64,000 nt of DNA, taken from VRUE01 sp036403515. Lineage in GTDB: Bacteria; Actinomycetota; Thermoleophilia; Solirubrobacterales; 70-9. How positions within the stretch are numbered: position 1 is the stretch's first letter; every line of letters begins with the position of its first letter. Shown here in pieces: positions 36,920-44,613 of this stretch. Location: contig DASWQV010000034.1 of assembly GCA_036403515.1 (NCBI GenBank), positions 124,001 to 188,000 on the forward strand. The letters are read 5' to 3'. The translations under genes were made by a program, and so were the position numbers. A model generated the notes under the pieces. That model was not told the DNA's origin, did no database searches, and was given only the letters and a program-made list of their open reading frames with translations.

Positions 36920-38192
36920 GCGCATCCTCCAGATATGCCACAACCACCCGCGGGTACGGCCCGGCGGGGCCGAGGTCTACGCCCATGAGCTGCACCGTCA
37001 CCTGCGCCGCCGCGCCGAGTGGGAGCCGACCTTCCTCGCCCGCAGCGGGCCGCCGCATGCGCCCGCAGGAGCGCCCCTGGAGGGCACGCGGATCAGCCCG
37101 GTTGACGGCGTTGCCGACGAGTACCTGCTCTATCCCGGCGACCACGACTTCGACTGGCTGTTCGGGACGATGCGGCGTCGCAAGGACCTCTACACCGAGG
37201 ACCTCCGCCGCTTCTTGCTGGCGCTGCGCCCCGACGTCGTCCACTTCCAGCACACCCTGTTCATCGGCTACGACGCGATCCGCGAGGTACGGCGGACGCT
37301 GCCGGAGGCGCCGATCGTCTACACCCTGCACGAGTTCCTCCCGATCTGCCACAACAAGGGCCAGATGGTGCGGACGATGGACCGCTCGCTATGCAGCGAG
37401 GCGTCGCCCGGCCGCTGCGCCGAGTGCTTTCCCGACATCGCCCCCGACGAGTTCCTCCTTCGCCGGCGTTTCATCCGGGCCCAGCTCGACCTCGTCGACC
37501 TCTTCATCGCCCCCAGCGCCACCCTGCGCGAGCGCTTCGTCGCGTGGGGGATCCCGCGCGAGCGGATCCTGCTCGAGGACTACGGCCGGGTCGAGGCGCC
37601 GCCGCCGGCCGAAGCCGGGCGCCCGGCACCCCACGACACCTTCGGGATCTTCGGCCAGGTCAACCCCTACAAGGGAATCGACGTCCTGCTGCGAGCGATG
37701 CGGGCGCTCGGCGCCGAGGCGCCGCAGCTGCGGGTGCACGGCGCCAACCTCGACCTCCAGGAGCACGGCTTCCGGGAGGAGATCGCCGAGCTGCTGGGGG
37801 AGGGCGACAGTGTCACCAGCCTCGGCGCCTACTCGCCCGAGCGGGCCGGCGAGGTGATGGCCGCGGTCGACTGGGTGGTGGTCCCGTCGGTCTGGTGGGA
37901 GAACTCGCCGCTGGTGATCCAGGAGGCGTTCGCGGCAGGGCGCCCGGTCATCTGCAGCGACGTCGGCGGCATGGCCGAGAAAGTCGTTGACGGCGTCAAC
38001 GGGCTCCACTTCCGGGTCGGCGACCACGAGAGCCTGGCGGCGACGATCCGCCGCGCGGTGAGGACGCCGGGCCTCTGGGAGCGGCTCCGGGAAGGCATCC
38101 CGCCGGTCCACTCGATCGCCGAGCACGCCGACGTCCTGACCGAGGCCTACGAGGCGCTGCTCGCGGCGCGGCGGGCGGCGGTGGCCGCATGA
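36912..38192 (+). CDS. GT4-family glycosyltransferase
   Basis: The 426-aa GT-B retaining enzyme has an N-terminal acceptor domain with the Gly-rich HPRVRPGGAEVYAHEL and the C-terminal donor-binding signature GIFGQVNPYKGIDVLL. The E-x7-E element falls in ENSPLVIQEAFAAGRPVI, followed by SDVGGMAEKVVDG. A Cys-rich segment in the N-terminal domain (CSEASPGRCAECF) is common in this subfamily. It transfers a hexose-type sugar from a nucleotide donor; donor and acceptor are unknown. It is part of the overlapping glycan operon. Confidence 0.92.
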   Translation: MARRILQICHNHPRVRPGGAEVYAHELHRHLRRRAEWEPTFLARSGPPHAPAGAPLEGTRISPVDGVADEYLLYPGDHDFDWLFGTMRRRKDLYTEDLRRFLLALRPDVVHFQHTLFIGYDAIREVRRTLPEAPIVYTLHEFLPICHNKGQMVRTMDRSLCSEASPGRCAECFPDIAPDEFLLRRRFIRAQLDLVDLFIAPSATLRERFVAWGIPRERILLEDYGRVEAPPPAEAGRPAPHDTFGIFGQVNPYKGIDVLLRAMRALGAEAPQLRVHGANLDLQEHGFREEIAELLGEGDSVTSLGAYSPERAGEVMAAVDWVVVPSVWWENSPLVIQEAFAAGRPVICSDVGGMAEKVVDGVNGLHFRVGDHESLAATIRRAVRTPGLWERLREGIPPVHSIAEHADVLTEAYEALLAARRAAVAA

Positions 38193-39724
38193 TCGCCCGC
38201 GCGGCCTGGCTCTGCGACGGAGTCCTGCTGGTCCGCGAGTCGGAGAGCGGAGGGCGGGTCCTCGCCCAGCCGGCAAGCGACCCGCTGGGCGCCGAGGTCG
38301 AGGAGAAGCTGACCGACCTGACCACTTTCCTGCGCGAGGGGCCGGCGGGTTGGAACGCGGAGGCGCGGACGCAGCTGCTCGACTACCTCGCCTCGCTCGG
38401 GGGCGAGCTTGGGCTTTCGCCGTCGCTCAGCGAAGGCCTGCATCGGGCGCGGGAGGCCCTGCGCCGGCGCCGGCCGCTCTCGCTCCCGGACCAGCGCCGG
38501 GGGGTCGGGCTCGCGGTAGAGCGCCTCCACCGGATCGACGCGCGCGGCTTCTACGTCCGCGGCTGCGCCTGGGCCGGGGGGGAGCGGGTCGCGGCGCTGA
38601 CCGCGATCACGCCGGAGGGGGAGCGGGTCGAGCTGCAGGAGCTGGTCTCCCACCATCCCGGCGCCGCGGGGGGCTTCGCCGGCCTCTTCGAGACCTCGTT
38701 CCCGACCCACGGCGCCGAGGGCTGGGTGTTCGAAGCCGCCACCGGTTCGGGGCGCGCCGTCGAGGCGCCCGCTTCGATCGCGCCCGATCCGCTGCGGACG
38801 ATCTTCGCTGACGCCGGCCTCGCTTTCCCCGGAGTGGAGGAGCTGCGCGAGCGCCACATCCACCCTGCCGTCCACCGCCTCAACGAGCTGCAGCGCGACC
38901 GCACCGCGATCGTCGAGCTGGCCGGGCAGGGCGAGGCGCCGGAGTCCGCGGCGATCTCGCTCGTCATCACGCTGCAGCGCCGAGTCGACCTGATCGAGCA
39001 CCAGATCGCCCAGTTCGCGGCCGATCCCGAGGTCGGCCGGTGCGAGCTCCTCTACGTGCTCGCCGAGCCCGATCAGAGCGATGCCCTGCAAAGACTTGCC
39101 GCCGAGCTGTTCGCGCTCTACGGGCTGCCCCTTCGCCTCGCCGCCCTGACCGAGCCCGCCGGCCTGCCGATCGCCTGCGACCTCGGCGCGTCCCTCGCAG
39201 GCGGGCAGCGACTCGTCTTCCTCGGCTCGGACGTGATCCCCGACCGCCCCGGCTGGCTGGGCGCGATGGCCGCCGCCCTCGACGCCGAGGCGGCCGTCGC
39301 CGCGGCGACCGCGAAGCTGCTCCACGCCGGCGAGGCGGTCGACCAGGCGGGGCTGGAATACACCCAGGGTCCGGCGAGCGGAGACGGCCGCGTCGTCCAC
39401 CGCCTGCGGGGGATGCACCGCGACGCCGCTGCCGCGGCCGAGGGCGGTCCGGTGGCCGCCGCCGGGCTGGTCTGCCTGATGATCGATGCCGCCGCGCTGG
39501 CGGCGGCGGGCGGCCTGCGTGGCGAATATGGCCTCGCCGACTACGAGGGCGCAGACCTCTCGCGCCGGCTCGCCGGACTCGGCATGGAGCTGCGCTATGT
39601 CCCCGAGGCCGAGCTCTACCGCCTCGAGGGGCTGGGGGCCGAGCCGGAGGCGCTTGGCGAGGCCTACGCCCGCTGGCTGCATTCGCGCTCCTGGGCCGAG
39701 GCGACGGTGGGGGCGAGCGCGTGA
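38189..39724 (+). CDS. GT2-like glycosyltransferase-related protein
   Basis: In this 511-aa protein the region about 245-470 has the GT-A-like order ISLVITLQRRVDLIEHQI, a strand with LVFLGSDVIPDRPGW in place of the DxD element, and AAGLVCLMIDAAAL with GLADYEGADLSRRLAGLG. That resembles GT2 enzymes of O-antigen clusters but lacks a clean DxD. The N-terminal 240 residues are unrecognised. It overlaps the previous gene by ATGA and the next by GTGA. It may be a divergent transferase or a catalytically reduced partner. Confidence 0.7.
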   Translation: MIARAAWLCDGVLLVRESESGGRVLAQPASDPLGAEVEEKLTDLTTFLREGPAGWNAEARTQLLDYLASLGGELGLSPSLSEGLHRAREALRRRRPLSLPDQRRGVGLAVERLHRIDARGFYVRGCAWAGGERVAALTAITPEGERVELQELVSHHPGAAGGFAGLFETSFPTHGAEGWVFEAATGSGRAVEAPASIAPDPLRTIFADAGLAFPGVEELRERHIHPAVHRLNELQRDRTAIVELAGQGEAPESAAISLVITLQRRVDLIEHQIAQFAADPEVGRCELLYVLAEPDQSDALQRLAAELFALYGLPLRLAALTEPAGLPIACDLGASLAGGQRLVFLGSDVIPDRPGWLGAMAAALDAEAAVAAATAKLLHAGEAVDQAGLEYTQGPASGDGRVVHRLRGMHRDAAAAAEGGPVAAAGLVCLMIDAAALAAAGGLRGEYGLADYEGADLSRRLAGLGMELRYVPEAELYRLEGLGAEPEALGEAYARWLHSRSWAEATVGASA

Positions 39725-40851
39725 AGCCGGGCAGCGTCGTCATCGCCGCCGCCCTGGCGCAGCGGCCCGGGGCCGGCGGCCACACCTGGTTCGCGCTGCA
39801 GTACCTGCTGGGGTTCCGCGCGCTCGGATGGGAGGTGACGCTGGTCGATCGGCTCGACGCGGAGATGCCCCGCGACGGACTCGGCTGCCTGGCGGAGGCG
39901 ATGGAGCGCTTCGGCCTGGCCGGCGACTACTCCGTGCTGCTGCCCGAGGGCGAGAGCGCCGGGCTATCGCGGTCGGAGGTGGAGCGCCGCCTTTCCTCCT
40001 CGGACCTCCTCCTCAACGCGATGGGCTACCTCGACGACGAGGACCTGCTGGCGCTGCCGCCGCTGCGGGTCTTCCTCGACATCGATCCCGGCTTCGGGCA
40101 GATGTGGCGGCAGCTCGGCCTCGCCGATCCCTTCGCCGGACACGACCGCTTCGTCTCCGTCGGCCTCAACCTCGGCAGCCCCGGCTGCGGCGTCCCCGAC
40201 TGTGGGCTCGAGTGGATCGCGACCTTGCCGCCGGTGGCGCTCGATCACTGGCCCGTCGCCGGCCCCGGGACCGCCTTCACCAGCGTCGCCACCTGGCGCG
40301 GCCCCTACGGCCCGGTCGAATACGAGGGGTGCACCTACGGCCTGCGCGTGCATGAGTTCCGCCGCTTCCTGCCGCTGCCCGAGCTCGTCTCGGCCGACTT
40401 CGAGCTCGCCCTGGCAATCGACCCGGGCGACGACGCCGACCGCGAGCGGCTGACTCTTGCCGGGTGGAAGCTGCTCGATCCCGTCGCGGTCGCCGCCGAT
40501 CCCGACGCCTACCGCCGCTTCATCCAGGGCTCGGCGGCGGAGCTGACCGTCGCCAAAGGCATGTACGTCGAGACCGAGAGCGGCTGGTTCAGCGATCGCA
40601 GCGCCTGCTACCTGGCCAGCGGCAAGCCGGTGGTCGCCCAGGAGACCGGCTTCGGCGCCCACCTGCCGACGGGGGACGGGCTGCTGTCTTTCTCGACCCT
40701 GGAGGAGGCGGTCGAGGCGGTCGAGCGGGTGCGGAGCGACCGCGGGCGGCACGCCCGCGCCGCCCGCGAGATCGCCGAGGAGCACCTCGGCGCCGAGCGC
40801 GTGCTCTCCCGCCTGGTCGAGGAGATCGGGGCGGTGCGCGCCCATGGCTGA
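39721..40851 (+). CDS. CgeB-like glycosyltransferase, paralogue 1
   Basis: GTG 39721 gives 376 aa. It shares its whole length with 41403-42551, 42548-43717 and the first part of 33729-36185. The common plan is a Gly-rich N-terminal loop, a VFLDIDPGF strand, the RRFIQGSAAELTVAKGMYV block and the strongest signature GWFSDRSACYLASGKPVVAQ, then LPTGDGLLSFSTLEEA. These match the donor-binding half of GT-B (CgeB-like) transferases. The previous stop and the next start overlap it. The substrate is unknown. Confidence 0.8.
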   Translation: MKPGSVVIAAALAQRPGAGGHTWFALQYLLGFRALGWEVTLVDRLDAEMPRDGLGCLAEAMERFGLAGDYSVLLPEGESAGLSRSEVERRLSSSDLLLNAMGYLDDEDLLALPPLRVFLDIDPGFGQMWRQLGLADPFAGHDRFVSVGLNLGSPGCGVPDCGLEWIATLPPVALDHWPVAGPGTAFTSVATWRGPYGPVEYEGCTYGLRVHEFRRFLPLPELVSADFELALAIDPGDDADRERLTLAGWKLLDPVAVAADPDAYRRFIQGSAAELTVAKGMYVETESGWFSDRSACYLASGKPVVAQETGFGAHLPTGDGLLSFSTLEEAVEAVERVRSDRGRHARAAREIAEEHLGAERVLSRLVEEIGAVRAHG

Positions 40852-41392
40852 GCAGGCGCCGCGGCGACTCAATTGGGGGTCCGGGACCGAGCCTCCGGAG
40901 GGCTGGATCAACTGCGACGTCAAGGAGGCGCCAGGGATCGAGATCAGCTGCGACATCCGCGACGGCCTGCCGTTGGAGGACGAGAGCATCGACTACGCCG
41001 CCAGCATCCACGCCTTTCCCGAGCTGCCCTTCCCCGATATCGAGCCGGCGATGGCGGAGCTGCGTCGGATATTGAAGCCGGGCGGAGTGCTGCGGCTCGC
41101 CCTGCCGGACATGGAGAAGGCGATACGCGCCTACCGCGAGGGCAAGGCCGATTACTTCCTGATCCCCGACGACGACGCGCGCAGCATCGGCGGAAAGCTG
41201 ATCACGCAGTTGACCTGGTACGGCTACTCGAAGTCGATGTACACCTTCGACTTCACCGAGGAGCTGCTCTATCGAGCGGGCTTCCGCCGAGTGGTCCGCT
41301 GCAAGTTCCGGGAGACGGTCAGCCAATTCCCGGAGATCACGGCGCTCGACAATCGCGAGCGCGAGAGCTTCTTCGTCGACGCCTTCAACTAG
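40844..41392 (+). CDS. SAM-dependent methyltransferase-like protein
   Basis: This 182-aa class I methyltransferase of the short type has LNWGSGTEPPEGWINCD (AdoMet loop and acidic strand end), SIDYAASIHAFPELPF, RILKPGGVLRLALPDME and a C-terminal GFRRVVRCKF strand. The length and the 'LNxGSG..GWxNxD' start fit the predicted methyltransferases often found in polysaccharide clusters. It probably methylates a sugar of the surface glycan. It overlaps paralogue 1 by 8 bases. Confidence 0.85.
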   Translation: MAEQAPRRLNWGSGTEPPEGWINCDVKEAPGIEISCDIRDGLPLEDESIDYAASIHAFPELPFPDIEPAMAELRRILKPGGVLRLALPDMEKAIRAYREGKADYFLIPDDDARSIGGKLITQLTWYGYSKSMYTFDFTEELLYRAGFRRVVRCKFRETVSQFPEITALDNRERESFFVDAFN

Positions 41393-41402
41393 GGGGCTGC
41401 CG

Positions 41403-42551
41403 ATGGCACGGATCCTGGTCAGCGGCGCGATCGCCAACAAGCCCGCAAGCGGGGGAGAGGCGTGGGTGCGAATGAGCTGGGTGCTCGGGTTGCTGCGGCT
41501 CGGTCACGAGGTCTGCTTCGTCGAGCAGATCGAGGCTGCGCACTGCTTCGACCCGCGGGGGCAGCCGGCGGCGTTCGAGGATTCGGTCAACCGCCGCAGC
41601 TTCGAGGCGGTGCTGGGGTCGCTGGCGCCCGGCTGCCCCGCCGCCCTCCTCTGTGACGGCGGCCGCAACGGGGTCGGGCTGGGCTTCGAGGACGTGATCG
41701 CGTGGGCGAGAGATGCCGACCTCCTCGTCAACGTCAGCGGCCACCTCGACCTCGAGGCGGTCAAGGCGGGCCCGCGGCGGCGCGCCTACGTCGACGTCGA
41801 CCCCGGCTTCACCCAGATCTGGGCAGCCGGGGGCGCCGGCGCCCGGCTGGAGGGCCACGACACCTACTTCACCGTCGGCGAGAACATCGGCACCACGCCG
41901 TGCTCGATCCCTACCGCCGGCCTCGAGTGGCTGCCGCTTCCGCCGCCGGTGACGCTCGCCGACTGGCCGGTCGCCCCCGCCCCGGCGCGAGGACGCTTCA
42001 CCACCATCGCCACCTGGCGTAGTCCGCTCGGCACCCTTTCTTACGGCGAAACCGAGTTCGAGGGCAAGCATCACCAGTGGCGGCGTCTGATCGACCTGCC
42101 CCGGCGCTCCTCGCAGGAATTCGAGATCGCGGCGCAGATCCACCCCGGCGACGAAGCCGACCGCGCCGCGCTGGAGGCGGGCGGCTGGCGCCTGGTCGAC
42201 CCGGTCGACGCCGCCGGCGACCCGCACGCCTTCCGCTCCTACGTCCAGGGCTCAGCGGCCGAGTTCTCCGTCGCCCACCCGGTCTACGTCGACACCGGCA
42301 GCGGCTGGATCAGCGACCGCAGTGTCCGCTACCTCGCCTCCGGCCGGCCCGTACTCGTCCAGGACACGGGGGTCGTCGGCTACCCGGTGGGGGAGGGGCT
42401 GCTGAGCTTCCGCTCGATCGACGAGGCGCTCGCCGGCGCCGAGGCGATCGCGCGCGACTACGACCGCCACGCGAAGGCGGCACGGGCCCTGGCCGAGGCG
42501 CACTTCGACTCCGACCTCGTCCTCCGGCGCTTCCTCGAGGCGGCGCTGTGA
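41403..42551 (+). CDS. CgeB-like glycosyltransferase, paralogue 2
   Basis: This 382-aa protein is built like its neighbours: SGAIANKPASGGEAWVRMSW, YVDVDPGFTQIWAAGG, RSYVQGSAAEFSVAHPVYV, GWISDRSVRYLASGRPVLVQ and GEGLLSFRSIDEALAGAEAI. The Phe of the 'GWFSDRS' signature is Ile here. It lies 10 bases after the methyltransferase and overlaps paralogue 3. Tandem paralogues probably add different sugars or act at successive positions; that is inference. Confidence 0.8.
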   Translation: MARILVSGAIANKPASGGEAWVRMSWVLGLLRLGHEVCFVEQIEAAHCFDPRGQPAAFEDSVNRRSFEAVLGSLAPGCPAALLCDGGRNGVGLGFEDVIAWARDADLLVNVSGHLDLEAVKAGPRRRAYVDVDPGFTQIWAAGGAGARLEGHDTYFTVGENIGTTPCSIPTAGLEWLPLPPPVTLADWPVAPAPARGRFTTIATWRSPLGTLSYGETEFEGKHHQWRRLIDLPRRSSQEFEIAAQIHPGDEADRAALEAGGWRLVDPVDAAGDPHAFRSYVQGSAAEFSVAHPVYVDTGSGWISDRSVRYLASGRPVLVQDTGVVGYPVGEGLLSFRSIDEALAGAEAIARDYDRHAKAARALAEAHFDSDLVLRRFLEAAL

Positions 42552-43717
42552 GCCGGCTGCGGATCCTCTTCAGCGGCATGGTGGCCGGCGATCCCGAACA
42601 GGGGGGCGCGAGCTGGTCGATCCTCCAGTACGTCCTCGGGCTGCGCGCGCTGGGACACGAGGTGCGCCTGGTCGAGCCGGTCGACCGCCTTGACCCGGTC
42701 TCCAGCCGCTACTTCGACCGGCTGGTGCGGGACTTCGGGCTGCTGGGAGAGGCCGCCCTGCTCGTCCGCGGCAGCGAGGAGACCGCCGGGGTCTCATACC
42801 GGGAGCTGGTGGCCTGGGCGGGGGAGGCCGACGTCCTCTTCAACGTCTCGGGAATGCTGCGCGACGAGAACCTGGTCGGGCCGCCGCCGCTGCGCGTCTT
42901 CCTCGACCTCGACCCGGCCTTCAACCAGCTCTGGGCCGCACAGGGGATCGAGATGGGCCTCGATCTGCACAACCGCTTCGCCACCGTCGGCCTCGAGTTG
43001 GGGGAGCCGGGCTGCGAGGTCCCGACCTGCGGCCGCGCCTGGGTCAAGACGCTGCCCCCCGTCTTTCTGCCGCGGTGGCAGCGAGCGACGGCGATCGACA
43101 CCGACGCCTTCACCACCGTCGGCAACTGGCGCGGCTATGGATCGGTCGAGTGGGACGGCCGCCGCCTCGGCCAGAAGGCGCACTCGCTGCGCAAGCTGCT
43201 GGCGGTGCCGGAACGGACGGACGAGCGGCTCGCCCCAGCCCTCAACATCCACCCCGGCGAGGCAGGCGACCTCAGCGCCCTGCGCCGCCACGGCTGGGAC
43301 CTGCTCGACCCCCATCAGGTCGCCGGCTCACCGCGTCGCTACGCCGAGTTCGTCCGCCGCTCGAAGGGCGAGATCGGGATCGCCAAGGAGGGCTACGTCG
43401 AGTCCCGCTGCGGCTGGTTCAGCGATCGCAGCGCCTGCTACCTCGCCTCCGGCCGCCCGGTGGCGGCCCAGGACACCGGCTTCCCCCGCCACCTCCCGAC
43501 CGGCGTGGGCCTCCTCGCGTTCACGACCGCGGAAGAGGCGGCAGCCGCGATCGACGAGATCGCCGCCGGCTACGACCGCCACGCCAAGGCCGCCCGCGCC
43601 CTGGCGGCGGACCTGCTCGACTCGCGCCTCGTGCTCCCGCGACTGCTGGACCGGCTGGCTAGTACAAGCGACGATTTGCCTCCGCTTCCCGGCTCCGCTG
43701 CCGATACGGTCTTTTGA
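42548..43717 (+). CDS. CgeB-like glycosyltransferase, paralogue 3
   Basis: GTG 42548, overlapping the previous stop by GTGA, gives 389 aa. The same family blocks are present: VFLDLDPAFNQLWAAQG, RRYAEFVRRSKGEIGIAKEG, CGWFSDRSACYLASGRPVAA and LPTGVGLLAFTTAEEAAAAI. The region between its N-terminal loop and the donor site aligns with paralogue 1 better than with 2 by eye. Its stop overlaps the sulfotransferase start. Confidence 0.8.
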   Translation: MSRLRILFSGMVAGDPEQGGASWSILQYVLGLRALGHEVRLVEPVDRLDPVSSRYFDRLVRDFGLLGEAALLVRGSEETAGVSYRELVAWAGEADVLFNVSGMLRDENLVGPPPLRVFLDLDPAFNQLWAAQGIEMGLDLHNRFATVGLELGEPGCEVPTCGRAWVKTLPPVFLPRWQRATAIDTDAFTTVGNWRGYGSVEWDGRRLGQKAHSLRKLLAVPERTDERLAPALNIHPGEAGDLSALRRHGWDLLDPHQVAGSPRRYAEFVRRSKGEIGIAKEGYVESRCGWFSDRSACYLASGRPVAAQDTGFPRHLPTGVGLLAFTTAEEAAAAIDEIAAGYDRHAKAARALAADLLDSRLVLPRLLDRLASTSDDLPPLPGSAADTVF

Positions 43718-44613
43718 TGGAGCTCTCCGACGTCACCGTCCTGCTCGCGCGCCAGCGCAGCGGGACCAATGCCCTGCGGGACGTCCTCGACTCGCATCCT
43801 GACCTCTTCTGCCTGCCCGAGGTATTCCAGGCCCAGCCCTCGCCGAAGGCGCGGCACGAGGTCGAGGCCAACTACTTCAACTTCCTCGACGAGCGGCGGG
43901 ACCAGGTCAAGGGCGTCCTCACCTCCGAGGAAGCCCAGGAAGAGCTCTTTCTCGACTACATCCGCTTCCTCGGGAGCTTCAGCGAGAAGCCCCAGGTGGT
44001 CGTCGACATCAAGTACAACTCGGCCCACCACGTCGACGCTCCCTGGCGCGACCTCGCCGCCGAGCCGACGCTCTTCGCCTACATCAGGCGCAACGGGATG
44101 CGCGTCCTCAACCTGCGGCGCCGCAACTACCTCCGCTACTACCTCTCCTGGCTGAAGACCGAGCAGACGCGCAGGTACCACCTGCACGCCTCGGGCCCGG
44201 ACGGGGAGGTGAAGGTCGAGGACGAGGGGATCATGGTCGACGTCGAGGAGATGTTCTTCCGGCTCGAGCTCTGCCAGGCCGAAGACCGGCTGATCCACCG
44301 CATGCTGGGCGGCTACCCGAGCTACATGGCGATCGAGTACGAGGAGCTGTTCCCGCGGATCGACGCGCCGCCTGCCGACGAGGTGCTCGAGCAGGTCGCC
44401 GGGTGGATGGGGATCGAGCCGGACTTCACCAAGAGCCAGCCGCGCTACCGCAAGCAGTCGGTGCTCCCTCTCGAACAGGCGATCACCAACTACGGTGCCG
44501 TGGCCGACGCGCTGGGGGGAACCGAGTTCGAGTACGTGCTCGAGGACGAGCCAAGCTACCGCGCAGCGGCCGAGGCCGCCGCGCCGAAATCACTGCAGGC
44601 CGGGAATCTGTAG
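43717..44613 (+). CDS. Sulfotransferase-family protein
   Basis: ATG 43717 gives 298 aa. The N terminus VTVLLARQRSGTNALRDVL with SHPDL matches the 5'-phosphosulfate-binding loop of PAPS-dependent sulfotransferases (Stf0-like). The 3'-phosphate region is plausibly FAYIRRNGMRVLNLRRRNYL. Further features are SYMAIEYEEL and a C-terminal helix. It would transfer sulfate from PAPS to a sugar hydroxyl of the surface glycan. No PAPS-synthesis genes are in the window. The 3' end overlaps the convergent gene by 24 bases, leaving no room for a terminator. Confidence 0.8.
   Translation: MELSDVTVLLARQRSGTNALRDVLDSHPDLFCLPEVFQAQPSPKARHEVEANYFNFLDERRDQVKGVLTSEEAQEELFLDYIRFLGSFSEKPQVVVDIKYNSAHHVDAPWRDLAAEPTLFAYIRRNGMRVLNLRRRNYLRYYLSWLKTEQTRRYHLHASGPDGEVKVEDEGIMVDVEEMFFRLELCQAEDRLIHRMLGGYPSYMAIEYEELFPRIDAPPADEVLEQVAGWMGIEPDFTKSQPRYRKQSVLPLEQAITNYGAVADALGGTEFEYVLEDEPSYRAAAEAAAPKSLQAGNL

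Noticed and set aside
36769..37857. Possible separate gene overlapping the GT4 gene in another frame
   Set aside because: The product is Ser/Arg/Pro-rich shadow sequence, while the overlapping GT4 frame has full motifs.
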